In this document: piece after piece, positions 1 through 7,990 of the stretch
Position numbering within the stretch: the first letter of the stretch is position 1
Layout of the letters: the number at the start of each line of letters is the position of its first letter
Translations under genes and position numbers: made by a program
Notes under the pieces: generated by a model
Seen by the model: only the letters and a program-made list of their open reading frames with translations
The model's database searches: none
What the model was told of the DNA's origin: nothing
From: Streptomyces sp. NBC_00154
GTDB lineage: Bacteria > Actinomycetota > Actinomycetes > Streptomycetales > Streptomycetaceae
NCBI RefSeq assembly: GCF_026342835.1
Contig: NZ_JAPEMI010000004.1
Location: 92,471 to 156,470 of the forward strand
Direction of reading: 5' to 3'
Length of the DNA stretch: 64,000 nt

Positions 1-102
1 GATGCCGATGAAGGCCGGGGTGGACGGGCCGGCCCACGCGGCGCGACATCCTTCAGGAGGAGGGAGCTAAGTGGTCGGCCCCGGAAATCCTTCGGGGGTT
101 GA

Positions 103-1269
103 TCATGCTGTCAGTGCGACGGAGAATTGTTCTGGGTGATCGGTGGTGTGCCGGTCGAGCCTGGCCAGCAGATCGTCCAGGTCGGAGGTGCTGAACTTCC
201 ACGGGAACGGCTGCGCCGTGGCGTTGTAGCGGTTCTGGAAGTCCCGGAGCCGGTCCCTGACTTGGGTCAGGTCGGTGAAGTCGTTGGGTTGGACGACTTT
301 GCGCTGGACAACGGAGAAGTAGATCTCCACTTGGTTCAGCCAGGAGGCACGGATGGGGGTGTGGACCATGACCGCGTTCGGGAATGCCGTGGTCAGCCGG
401 TCGGCGGCCTTCTTCCCGCGGTGGGAGGAACCGTTGTCCACGATCCAGAAGACGCGTTTCGCGCTGGCGTAGGGCTCCTGGCTCATGACCTGGGCGACCA
501 GAGCCATGAACGGCACGATGCCCGTGGTTTTCTCGCAGCGGCCGAACACCTTCGCCTGGTGGACGTCGTAGGCAGCGAGGTAAGCCAGGGCTCCGCCGCG
601 CTGGTAGGTGTGGTTGACCCGCATCGCTCTGGCCTGGCCGGGGGCGAGGGTGGGATGGCAGCGGCAACGGGCCTGGACGGACGTCTTCTCGTCCGCGCTG
701 ATGACGTACTCGTCACCGCCCAGCGCGGTGCCCTCAAAAGTGCGGGCATACAGGTCAAGGACAGGCTGGGCCCTGGATCGGAAGTCCGGGTCGGTGATGA
801 AGATCCAGGAGTGGTGCTGCCACGGCTTGAGCGCGTCGGTCTTGAGCCAGCGCCGCACGGTGGAGGCCGACAGTGAGTTGACGATGCCCCGCTCGGTGGC
901 CTCGCGGGCCAGCTCCGGGCCCGACCAGCGCGACAGCGGCACTCCGCTCTCGGCAGGCAGCCGGCAGGCCAGCGCCTTCACTTCGGCGGCCTGCAAGGGC
1001 GTGAACGACGACGGGCGGCCGGGTCGTTGACGGTCCTGGAGCCCGGCAAGTCCCTGTTCGGCGAAGCGGTGCCGCCAGCGGCGCACTGTGTCCAGGTGCA
1101 GGCTCGTCTCCCGTGCGATGCGGGCGTTGGAGCGGCCGCGCGCGGCGTGCAGCACGATCTGCGCCCGCACCCGCTGCCGGTACTCACTCTTGTGGCCCCA
1201 GGCCATCCTCTTCAACCGCTTGCGGTCGGTGACGGTGAGAAATATCGGACAGGCGGCGGCAACAGGCAC
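103..1269 (-). CDS. IS630-family transposase
   Basis: This is the DDE recombinase that moves the surrounding element by cut-and-paste at TA sites. The N-terminal third carries the winged helix-turn-helix typical of IS630/Tc1 proteins (ARIARETSLHLDTVRRWR). The catalytic triad is visible: Asp in SADEKTS, Asp in VDNGSSH and Glu in ASWLNQVEIYFS. The length, about 388 residues, is normal for the family. The start chosen is GTG at 1267-1269, because the protein then begins close to the family's usual N-terminus; an ATG at 1204-1206 is the alternative. The stop lies one base from the left inverted repeat. The gene looks intact. Confidence 0.9.
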   Translation of the reverse strand: MPVAAACPIFLTVTDRKRLKRMAWGHKSEYRQRVRAQIVLHAARGRSNARIARETSLHLDTVRRWRHRFAEQGLAGLQDRQRPGRPSSFTPLQAAEVKALACRLPAESGVPLSRWSGPELAREATERGIVNSLSASTVRRWLKTDALKPWQHHSWIFITDPDFRSRAQPVLDLYARTFEGTALGGDEYVISADEKTSVQARCRCHPTLAPGQARAMRVNHTYQRGGALAYLAAYDVHQAKVFGRCEKTTGIVPFMALVAQVMSQEPYASAKRVFWIVDNGSSHRGKKAADRLTTAFPNAVMVHTPIRASWLNQVEIYFSVVQRKVVQPNDFTDLTQVRDRLRDFQNRYNATAQPFPWKFSTSDLDDLLARLDRHTTDHPEQFSVALTA

Positions 1270-1327
1270 GACAGACGGGCCAACTCCTGGTGTGCGAGGC
1301 CCGCTGGCGGGCAGCTTGGTGGGCCAG

Positions 1328-2146
1328 TCAGTGGGGCCCGGAGAGCAGCGCGTTGAGTTCCGGGAAGGCGATGCCTTCGGCGAGAGAGTCGTATCCGCCG
1401 GTGCCGAAGAGGTCCTGTGCGGCGCGGCGCGCGGCAGTGTAGGCAGCCTGCGCCACGCCCGAGCCGAGACTGACGCGAGCCACGCCGAGGGCACCGAGCT
1501 CGGCAACCCTCGGGGCACCGGGGCCGGCCATGACGTTCAGCGGTACGGAGATGTCCCTGGCCAGCGCCGCGATGGTGGCGGTGTGGGTGACGCCGGGGAC
1601 GAAGATGCCGTCCGCGCCCGCATCGACGTACAAATGCGCCCGGTCCAGGGTTTCCTTCAGCCGGGTGTCCGGGTCGCCGAGCCCGAACAGGAAGGTGTCG
1701 ATACGGGCGTTGAGGAACAGATCCGCGCCTGCCCGGTCGGCACTCTGCCGGGCCGCGGCCAGCCGCGACGCCAGCTCTGCCGGGGGTCGGGTGCCGTCCT
1801 CGATGTTGACGCCGACGGCGCCCGCCGCGAGCACTCGGGCAACGGTCTCGGCGACGTCGGCGGCGTCCTTCCCGTACCCGCCCTCGATGTCAGCGGTGAC
1901 CGGCACCGCGACGGCAGCGACGATCCGGGCGATCAGCTTCAGCGCCTGGTCGCGGGTAAGGATGTCGCCGTCTGGAGACCCCAGCGACCAGGCGACACCG
2001 GCACTGGTGGTCGCGATCGCGGGGGCGCCCGCGGCCTCAATGACGCGGGCGCTCGCAACATCCCAGGCGTTGGCGAGCGCGAGAGGCGCAGCTGGGGTGT
2101 GCAGGGAGCGGAAGAGGCGGGCATTGTCCGGCTGCGTGATGGTCAT
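1328..2146 (-). CDS. Isocitrate lyase/PEP mutase-family enzyme (passenger)
   Basis: This 272-residue protein belongs to the isocitrate lyase/phosphoenolpyruvate mutase superfamily, a TIM-barrel group that cleaves or rearranges C-C or C-P bonds of 2-oxo and dicarboxylic acids using Mg2+. Visible family signatures are ANAWDVASARV near the N-terminus, the metal-site strand TADIEGGYG, NIEDG and FLNARIDTF. The KKCGH loop of true isocitrate lyases is absent, so a lyase of the methylisocitrate/oxaloacetate type is more likely; the substrate cannot be told from sequence. ATG at 2146 is chosen; upstream in-frame starts exist at 2176 and 2197. It lies inside the inverted repeats of the IS630 element, upstream of and co-directional with the transposase. 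Confidence 0.8.
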   Translation of the reverse strand: MTITQPDNARLFRSLHTPAAPLALANAWDVASARVIEAAGAPAIATTSAGVAWSLGSPDGDILTRDQALKLIARIVAAVAVPVTADIEGGYGKDAADVAETVARVLAAGAVGVNIEDGTRPPAELASRLAAARQSADRAGADLFLNARIDTFLFGLGDPDTRLKETLDRAHLYVDAGADGIFVPGVTHTATIAALARDISVPLNVMAGPGAPRVAELGALGVARVSLGSGVAQAAYTAARRAAQDLFGTGGYDSLAEGIAFPELNALLSGPH

Positions 2147-2382
2147 GGACGCAGTCAAACATCGACTACTGCCCATCTTCTGGCGAGAATCCGACACAAA
2201 CGTCGACCTCGAAACCGACCCATGGCCCCGACTCTGAAGTCAACCCCCGAAGGATTTCCGAAGCCGACCACTAAGTGTCCGGGCCCACCGTGATGGTCGG
2301 CGGCGGGTCGACGTTTGTCGTCGGCAGCAAGGGCGTGACCAACATGGCCGTTGATCACGCCCTGCCCGGTGCGAGGGATCTC

Positions 2383-2622
2383 CTACGAGGTGGGCGGTCC
2401 CGACTGAGAGGGCGGCGCCGGCGTCGGCATGATGGTCGACGTGGGTGCCGACGGGGCCACTGTCTGCGGCATTGCGGCGGACGGGTCCCTGTCCATGAGA
2501 AGGAAGAAGACGGTCACCACGGTGAGGCCGACCACGATGGCCACCCCCAGCTTCTGGTCTCGGTAGGCCGCGTAGACCGCGGCTCCGCCGAGCGCGAGGC
2601 CGACGATGAGCATCAGCATCAT
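2383..2622 (-). CDS. Small two-helix membrane protein, unknown function
   Basis: A 79-residue protein whose first ~20 residues (MMLMLIVGLALGG and following) and residues ~25-42 (GVAIVVGLTVVTVFFLLM) are strongly hydrophobic and look like two membrane spans. A short Pro/Ser/Thr-rich tail follows (TSTIMPTPAPPSQSGPPTS). It is not a family I recognise. The start is uncertain because tandem ATG codons occur at 2617-2622 and the same frame is open upstream to 2709. It sits just outside the right end of the IS630 transposon with no obvious partner gene. Confidence 0.5.
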   Translation of the reverse strand: MMLMLIVGLALGGAAVYAAYRDQKLGVAIVVGLTVVTVFFLLMDRDPSAAMPQTVAPSAPTSTIMPTPAPPSQSGPPTS

Positions 2623-2812
2623 CGGGCACCGCCGAAGGGCGGCTTGGCAGGGGGCATCGTGCAGGGGAGAGGACGAAATGGGGTCCCCCTGTGTGACTTC
2701 AGGGCGCACAGCCCCTTAGTCTCGGTTCCAGCGCTGATGGCTTCGATCCAATCTTGATGTCGGCTTCTGGCAGGAGCACGAGTCGGGTTGCGGACTGTCG
2801 GACTACGTGAGC

Positions 2813-2844
2813 GGCCCCCCGTTGGTGCGGGGGGCCGTTTTTTT
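2813..2844 (+). terminator. Rho-independent terminator
   Basis: An 8-bp perfect G/C stem (GGCCCCCC at 2813-2820, GGGGGGCC at 2829-2836) with an 8-base loop is followed by GTTTTTTT on the plus strand. No convincing plus-strand gene precedes it in the preceding 500 bases, so its transcript may have been lost to insertion or deletion. Part of it (CGGACTACGTG and CCGTTGGTGCGG) is repeated imperfectly about 80 bases downstream. Confidence 0.8.
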
Positions 2845-3400
2845 GCCTCCAGGTGTCGAGGGCGGGCAGCGGACTACGTGGTGACCCACAACGTCCCGTT
2901 GGTGCGGGTGGTGAGACTCAGGCAACCGGGACCGGTGTCGATCTCGGCCCGGATGTCCTTGCTTCACCGTGCTGTTGGTCAGAGCAAAACCCTACTCAGC
3001 ACGCTGACAACCGGCGGGCCCTCGTGAGTACGGTCGGGCGTCATAACGCCCGTCAGGGATCGAGCAGGGGCATCGTTTTCCCGGCGTATGTGTAACGTGG
3101 TTGTCGTGCTCCGTCCCGAGTACCACTGATCGGCATTCGTGCAGCTCAGAGCTGTGCCGGTCGGACGTCGAGACGACATCTGGGGCGGCATCGCACCATC
3201 CGGGGCGTGACGGAAGTCACCACAGTCACCACACGAAGTAGGTCTTGTCTGCGTCGGCCTTGCGGAGTGAACTTTTCTTCTGCGCCCATCAGTTCGCGCC
3301 CCTGCTGGCTGACGAACCGTCTTCTTCGCAGGTGGGAGCCCACCTCGGCGACCTCTGTCGAGCCTCTTACCTTGCCCTTGGGCTCCAGGAAGACCTTCTA
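2845..3400. other. Non-coding stretch before the IS630/IS110 nest
   Basis: I see no supportable gene here. Open frames on both strands lack family features or ribosome sites. It ends in the TA (3399-3400) used as target by the IS630 element that begins at 3401. Confidence 0.5.
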
Positions 3401-3749
3401 GTGTCCCGAGTCTTAGGAGCGCCACATATCTAGGCTTTGGGGTTCGGCAGGCGGTTCAGGTAGCCGGCGAGGCGTTCGAAGATCTCGTCGGCGGATTTGG
3501 TCCAGGTGAACGGCTTGGGGTCTTCGTTCCAGTGGGCGATCCACTCGCGGATGTCCTTCTCCAGCGCTTGTACGTTCTTGTGGACGCCGCGGCGTATCTG
3601 TTTGTCCGTCAGCAGTCCGAACCAGCGCTCGACTTGGTTGAGCCAGGACGAACTGGTGGGCGTGAAGTGCATGTGGAAGCGCGGGTGCGCGAGCAGCCAT
3701 TTCTGGATGGCTGGGGTCTTGTGGGTGGCGTAGAAGCCCCTATGTTTCG

Positions 3750-4841
3750 TCAAGCCACAGAAGGGAGTTGACTCGCGGCCAGGGGTTGGATGTGCCGGTA
3801 GAGCTCGCGGGCGACGTACCGCTTCAGACACCGGATGATCTCGCGCTTGGACATGCCCTCGGCGGTGCGTCGCTCCAGATACTTCTGGGTGCGTTCGTCC
3901 CAGCGTATGCGGGTCATCACGACGCGGTAGAGGGCGGCGTTGGCTTGGCGGTTGCCGCCACGGTTCAGGCGTCGGCGTTGCGTTTTGCCGGAGGACTGCT
4001 CAACCGGGCTGACGCCGCACAGGGCGGCGAACGATGCCTCGTCAGTGATCCGGTCAGGGTTGTCACCTGCGGCGATGAGGAGGACGGCGGCACTGTCGGG
4101 CCCGACACCGACCAGGTCCAGCATCTGAGGCCGGCAGGCACGGACGGCCCGGGTGGTGCGCCGGGTGAGCTCTTTGACCTCGTCGGACAGGTGCTGGACT
4201 CTGCGGGCGAGCAGGCGCATCGTGAAAACGGCCTCGCCCCGGTCATCGACGTCGAGGGCCGCGCAGGTGGCGACCAGCGCGGGATTGCTCAGGCCCGTGA
4301 GTAGTTCGCGCAGATCCGGGTCGATGGACATGAGGACGGCCTTGAGCTGGTTCAGTGCCTGGGTGCGGGCCTTGACGGCCGATTCCTTGGCAAGCCGCAG
4401 GACCCGCATGTCCTCCACGGGCCCATCCGCGCTCTTCGGCACGGTGGTGGCCCGTCCGGACAGCACCGCGCGGGCAGCCGCGTCCGCGTCGATGGCGTCT
4501 GTCTTACCGCGTTTGCGCCGGGTGGCACGGTCGGGCTGGTTGATCTCCACGACGTCGATGTGCTCCCGGCGCAGGACCCGGGTCAGCGCGGTCCCGAAGG
4601 ATCCCGTGCACTCGACACCCGCCCGGTACAGGACGCCGAACGACCGCCCCCAGGCCAACAGTTGGCGATAGCCGACGGCGGTGGCCGGGAACTCCTGGTG
4701 GGCGAGCGAGGTGCCCAGGGTGGTGATGACAGCGGCAACGTGGATGTCCTTGTGGGTGTCCACCCCGAGGATCACCTCCTCGGCCGGGCCCGGGACTCGC
4801 TGCGCGGGCAGCGTCGGCTGGGGCATGCTGGTGACGGTCAC
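3750..4841 (-). CDS. IS110-family transposase (bridge-RNA-guided recombinase)
   Basis: This 363-residue protein has the two domains of IS110 enzymes. The N-terminal RuvC-like DEDD domain shows ILGVDTHKDIHVAAV (first Asp), GVECTGSFG (Glu) and KTDAIDADAAAR (two Asp). The C-terminal Tnp20 domain shows GVGPDSAAVLL, then FAALCGVSPVEQSSGK with the candidate nucleophilic Ser, followed by RRRLNRGGNRQAN. Family enzymes bind a bridge RNA and recombine a donor circle with a target around a CT core. It starts with ATG at 4841, directly downstream of the bridge-RNA region on the same strand, and ends 18 bp inside the element. Nothing suggests inactivation. Confidence 0.92.
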   Translation of the reverse strand: MTVTSMPQPTLPAQRVPGPAEEVILGVDTHKDIHVAAVITTLGTSLAHQEFPATAVGYRQLLAWGRSFGVLYRAGVECTGSFGTALTRVLRREHIDVVEINQPDRATRRKRGKTDAIDADAAARAVLSGRATTVPKSADGPVEDMRVLRLAKESAVKARTQALNQLKAVLMSIDPDLRELLTGLSNPALVATCAALDVDDRGEAVFTMRLLARRVQHLSDEVKELTRRTTRAVRACRPQMLDLVGVGPDSAAVLLIAAGDNPDRITDEASFAALCGVSPVEQSSGKTQRRRLNRGGNRQANAALYRVVMTRIRWDERTQKYLERRTAEGMSKREIIRCLKRYVARELYRHIQPLAASQLPSVA

Positions 4842-4869
4842 GAGGCTCCTTGGACTGGGTCTGGTGGCT

Positions 4870-5046
4870 GACGCCGGTCCGGTGGGCGGTCAGAACTGTG
4901 ACGGTGCTTTGTGTGGCAAAGCCCCTATCGGGACACGTTCACCGGGCCGGCGGCAGTACGCACCGCAGGGGGCCGGAGCCGACAGTTCTACTCCAAGGCA
5001 GCTGTGGCCAGTTGTCGCACGGGTCAGGCTCCGGCCCCCTGCGGCA
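4870..5046 (-). ncRNA. IS110 bridge RNA with readable target and donor guides
   Basis: Two hairpins lie upstream of the transposase on its strand. The first (5' in the RNA) has a perfect 18-bp stem, 4963-4980 with 5027-5044; the second has a 12-bp stem with one mismatch, 4873-4884 with 4940-4951. In the first loop, GACAACT (5010-5016, minus strand) equals the target left of the core, and GGAGTAG (4988-4994) matches the complement of the target right side GGCGTAG at 6 of 7. In the second loop, ATAGGGGCTT (4919-4928) equals the element's own right end and TCACAG (4896-4901) is complementary to core plus left end. The order left target, right target, left donor, right donor agrees with IS621 bridge RNA. 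Exact ends are estimated. Confidence 0.85.
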
Positions 5047-5930
5047 CACCGTGATCCTCACAGTTGTCACAGATCAGGTGGACGTCGAGCTCGGCGGGGA
5101 CCACCTTGTCGAGCTTGGCAAGGAACTTCTTGAACTCGGCGGCGCGGTGGCGGCGGTGCAGGGAGCCGATGACCTCGCCGGTGGCGGTGTTGAGCGCCGC
5201 GAACAAGGTGGTGACGCCTCCGCGCAGGTAGTCGTGGGTGCGGCGTTCGGGCATGCCGGGCATCATCGGCAGCACCGGGGCCGAGCGGTCCAACGCCTGG
5301 ATTTGCGATTTCTCGTCGACGCAGAGCACGATGGCGCGCTCGGGCGGATCGAGGTACAGGCCCACAACGTCGCGGACCTTCTCGACGAACTGTGGGTCCT
5401 TGCTCAGCTTGAAGGTGTCGACCTGGTGCGGCTTGAGGCCGAAGGTGCGCCAGATCCGTGAGACCGTCGACTGGCTCAGCCCGCTCTGCTTCGCCATCTC
5501 GCGCGTGGACCAGTGCGTGGCGCCCTTCGGCGTCGCCTCCAGGGTCCGCACGATCACGTCCTCGACCTGCTCGTCGGTCACCGTGCGCGCCGGGCCCGGC
5601 CGCTTCTCGTCGGCCAGGCCCTCCAGCCGGTTGGCCGCGAACCGCTTCCGCCATGTGGCCACCGTGGTCGGGTGGATCCCGAGGTCCGCGCCCACCGCAG
5701 TGTTCGACAACCCGTCAGCGCACGCGAGGACGATCCGGCAGCGCAAGGCCAGAGCCTGCGCCGACGTCGCCCGCCGTGACCAGCGCAGCAACGTCTCCCG
5801 CTCGTCATCCGTCAGGACCACTTCGACCGTCGGCCGACCCATGCGCGCCATGAGCCAAGCATACTTCTAAAGCTTTCCTAAGACTCGGGACACTAGTGCT
5901 GCTCCGCGGAAGTTCGTGGAGGGGTGTTGA

Positions 5931-6284
5931 TCAGGGCGTCGGGTCGCCGAGGTAGAAGCCGCACGCGCAGTCCAGGGCCTCCTCGGGTGAGCCGAAGGGC
6001 AGTCCGGTGGGCAGGAAGTTGTCCTCGTACTTGCCTCGGCTGGCGAGGTAGAGGGCGAAGCCCCAGGTGTGCAGGACGCCGGTGAAGCGCAGGCGGCATA
6101 GCGGCAGCGGCTCCTGCTCGTCTGCCAACTCTCCTGTCACGTAGGCGAATCCCGCGCGGAAGCGCACCTGGACTCCGGTGAGTTGGGGCCAGCGTTCCTT
6201 GGCGCGGGCATGCAGGCGGTGGTGCAGGTGGTGCTGCATGGATTCGGGCGGGTTCTTCGGCACGCCCCCATCCTGCCGGGTCAC
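5931..6284 (-). CDS. Hypothetical protein carried by IS630 element
   Basis: Up to 117 residues; GTG at 6263 is a likely start because GGATGGGGGC lies just upstream. Recognisable stretches are HLHHRLHARAKERWPQL, VRFRAGFAYVTGEL and a C-terminal ALDCACGFYLGDP. I know similar small proteins beside actinomycete IS630 transposases but no function is established. It is divergent from the transposase and shares its ~50-bp 5' intergenic region, and its stop codon falls in the left inverted repeat, so it belongs to the element. Confidence 0.6.
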   Translation of the reverse strand: MTRQDGGVPKNPPESMQHHLHHRLHARAKERWPQLTGVQVRFRAGFAYVTGELADEQEPLPLCRLRFTGVLHTWGFALYLASRGKYEDNFLPTGLPFGSPEEALDCACGFYLGDPTP

Positions 6285-6335
6285 CGTCCGAGTGCGCCAT
6301 GATCACCTCTTCGGGCAGGCGCGGGCGGGGAAAGC

Positions 6336-7406
6336 ATGGCGGGGATGGGCGGGGCAGTCGCGGTGGAGCTGGAGGAGCCGGTGCGTGAGCGTCTGATCCA
6401 GACCACGGCCTCTTTGAAGGCGCAGGTGCGGGCGGTGCTGCGGGCGCGGATCGTCCTCGCGGCCGCGGAGGGGCTGAGTAACGGGGCGATCGCGCGGGAG
6501 CTGGTGATCAGCGTGAACACGGTCCGCAAGTGGCGCGGCCGGTTCGCGGACCGGGGGCCGGCAGGGCTGAAGGATGCCGCCCGCTCGGGCCGTCCCAAGA
6601 CGTACGGGCCCCGGGTGACGGTCGCGATCGTGGCCGCCGCGACCAGTGCACCTCCGCGTCCGGAGGCGACCTGGTCGCACCGCACGATCGCCGCCCAGGT
6701 CGCCAGTACTGTGTTCGCTTCGATCTCCGCTTCCCAAGTCGGCAGGATCCTGGCCGATTTGGACCTCAAGCCGCACCGGGTGCGTGGCTGGCTCACCCGC
6801 CGTGACACTCCCGACTTCTGGGACCGGGTCCGGGATGTGTGCGACCTTTACCGTGATCCGCCCAAGGGTGCGGTGGTGCTGTCCATCGATGAGAAGACCG
6901 CGATCGCCGCCCGCTCCCGGCGTCATCCCGGCCGTCCCGCGGCGCCGGGCGAGCCGGCCCGTCAGGAGTTCGAGTACCGCCGCCACGGCACCGCCTCGCT
7001 GGTCGCGGCCCTGGACGTACGCACCGGCGAGGTCCTCACCGAGATCATCGCCCGCAACGACGCGGTGACCTTCACCGGCTTCCTCGACCAGCTCGATGCG
7101 GTCATCGCCCCTGGCCAGGACATCCACGTGGTGCTGGACAACGGCTCCTCGCATACCGCCAAGCGCACCAAGAAGTGGCTGGCCGACCATCCGCGCTGGC
7201 ACGTCCACTGGACCCCGCCTCACGCCTCCTGGCTCAATCAGGTGGAGCTGTTCTTTTCCGTCCTGACCCGCCGCGTCCTTCGGCACGGCGACTTCTCCAG
7301 CCGCGACGACCTCATCGACAAGCTGGAGAGCTACGTGATCAACCGCAACAAGACCGCGAAGCCATACAAGTGGACCTACGACGGTGCCCCGCTCAAGACC
7401 ACCTGA
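6336..7406 (+). CDS. IS630-family transposase
   Basis: A complete 356-residue DDE transposase. It has an N-terminal helix-turn-helix (IVLAAAEGLSNGAIARELV and following), a second DNA-binding segment (ATWSHRTIAAQVAS) and the catalytic residues Asp in LSIDEKTA, Asp in VLDNGSS and Glu in ASWLNQVELFFS. It is distinct from the other two IS630 proteins of the window. ATG at 6336 is followed by a second in-frame ATG at 6345; the true start is one of these. The gene ends two codons before the right inverted repeat. No disruption is seen. Confidence 0.92.
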   Translation: MAGMGGAVAVELEEPVRERLIQTTASLKAQVRAVLRARIVLAAAEGLSNGAIARELVISVNTVRKWRGRFADRGPAGLKDAARSGRPKTYGPRVTVAIVAAATSAPPRPEATWSHRTIAAQVASTVFASISASQVGRILADLDLKPHRVRGWLTRRDTPDFWDRVRDVCDLYRDPPKGAVVLSIDEKTAIAARSRRHPGRPAAPGEPARQEFEYRRHGTASLVAALDVRTGEVLTEIIARNDAVTFTGFLDQLDAVIAPGQDIHVVLDNGSSHTAKRTKKWLADHPRWHVHWTPPHASWLNQVELFFSVLTRRVLRHGDFSSRDDLIDKLESYVINRNKTAKPYKWTYDGAPLKTT

Positions 7407-7524
7407 TCAGCACCCCTCCACGAACTTCCGCGGTGCAGCACTAGGGCTCCGGACACTTCGGAAACCGGGATATGGAACAGGTACTCAAGCAGCTTGGTGA
7501 GGGTGGCTGTGTAGGGCTCAACGG

Positions 7525-7664
7525 GGTTCTGGCACACATTCCGTGTGCGATCTTGAGCCCGGCTTCATCGGAGCCCGGCGACGCGTGGTTCGCGCAGCTC
7601 ACGTGACGCGCGCCTTCTGCTGGCGAGAGCGAGCATGATCTTTCACGGAATGTGTGCCAGAGCC
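7525..7664. mobile_element. 140-bp MITE-like element with ISL3-type ends
   Basis: Terminal inverted repeats read GG(T/C)TCTGGCACACATTCCGTG inward from both ends. CTCAACGG is duplicated directly outside (7517-7524 and 7665-7672), an 8-bp target duplication as made by ISL3 transposases. The interior has no coding capacity. It was inserted at the end of an ISL3 remnant, whose terminal GGTTCTGGCACAG starts at 7671. Confidence 0.8.
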
Positions 7665-7670
7665 CTCAAC

Positions 7671-7920
7671 GGTTCTGGCACAGATCTTGGGGAGCGATCG
7701 CGGAGTGTTACTGAAGCAGGATCATCTTGCGGAGTAGTTCGAATCCGGCTCGGTCGTAGAGCTGCCTCTTGATCTTCTTGATGCGGTTCACGGCGCCTTC
7801 GGTGCCGCCGGGACTCCAGTCCAGTGTGAGTCCGGCGGTCACGGCGTTGAGATCGTGGAGCAGGTGGAGGGCGAAGCCGGTGAGGCCGGGCAGCTGGCTG
7901 GTCCCGCGCCGAACAGACCG
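7671..7920 (-). pseudogene. ISL3-family transposase, C-terminal remnant
   Basis: Reading leftward, the frame that stops at 7708 contains LTLDWSPGGTEGAVNRIKKI followed by a KRQLYDRAGFELLRK segment, the conserved C-terminus of ISL3 transposases including the catalytic Glu of EGAVNRIK. The sequence upstream of about residue 60 of this fragment no longer matches the family, and the rest of the enzyme is missing. An ISL3 terminal repeat (GGTTCTGGCACAG) lies at 7671-7683 next to the 3' end. It is a remnant that could have donated the ends of the adjacent MITE. Confidence 0.75.
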
Positions 7921-7990
7921 CCGCCGCGGGCTGACCGAACCACACCACAACCCTGGGTGGCCTGACAGCAATGAACGACTTTCAGGGGGT

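Larger units (their letters stand above)
71..2271. mobile_element. IS630-family transposon with passenger enzyme gene
   Basis: Inverted repeats of 32 bp lie at 71-102 and 2240-2271 and agree at 30 of 32 positions; each begins GTGGTCGGC when read inward. TAA stands directly outside both ends (68-70 and 2272-2274), compatible with the TA target of IS630 elements. Inside are a leftward IS630 transposase (103-1269) and, upstream of it on the same strand, a leftward isocitrate lyase/PEP mutase-family gene (1328-2146). Because the repeats enclose both genes, the enzyme gene looks like cargo of the element rather than chance flanking DNA. Confidence 0.85.
3732..5061 (-). mobile_element. IS110-family element inserted in an IS630 transposase
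   Basis: The limits are fixed by the interrupted gene. On the minus strand the junctions read GACAACT then GTGAGGATC at the upstream end, and GGGGCTTCT then ACGCCACC at the downstream end, so a CT core is present at both ends, as known for IS110/IS621 recombination. The element has no inverted repeats, carries one recombinase gene (3750-4841) and a ~220-bp non-coding left end holding a bridge RNA, the organisation of the IS110 subgroup. Confidence 0.92.
3430..5851 (-). pseudogene. IS630-family transposase split by IS110
   Basis: The amino-terminal part is encoded from 5851 down to 5062 (helix-turn-helix, first catalytic Asp in LCVDEKSQ, second Asp in HLICDN) and the carboxy-terminal part from 3731 down to 3430 (ATHKTPAIQKW, catalytic Glu in SSWLNQVERWF, ending NRLPNPKA). 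The pieces join in frame as ...ICDN-Y-ATHKT... once the IS110 element is removed, which fixes the insertion point to the base. The enzyme is therefore inactive in its present state but was intact before the insertion. ATG at 5851 or 5842 is the start. Confidence 0.9.
3401..5893. mobile_element. IS630-family element interrupted by an IS110 element
   Basis: Perfect 18-bp inverted repeats lie at 3401-3418 and 5876-5893 (GTGTCCCGAGTCTTAGGA read inward). TA flanks both ends (3399-3400 and 5894-5895), the IS630 target duplication. Removing the 1,330-bp IS110 insertion at 3732-5061 leaves 1,163 bp with one transposase gene, a normal IS630 size. The right TA is also the left flank of the next IS630 element. 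Confidence 0.9.
5896..7441. mobile_element. IS630-family element with small divergent passenger gene
   Basis: Inverted repeats of 39 bp (5896-5934 and 7403-7441) differ at two positions and begin GTGCTGC. TA flanks both ends (5894-5895, 7442-7443). The element holds a rightward transposase (6336-7406) and a leftward 117-codon gene (5931-6284) whose 3' end runs into the left repeat. Its left TA is the same TA that bounds the preceding IS630 element, so the two are exact neighbours. Confidence 0.9.

Noticed and set aside
3146..3343. A 65-residue basic protein on the minus strand
   Set aside because: Composition is Arg-rich noise, no ribosome site, no family features.
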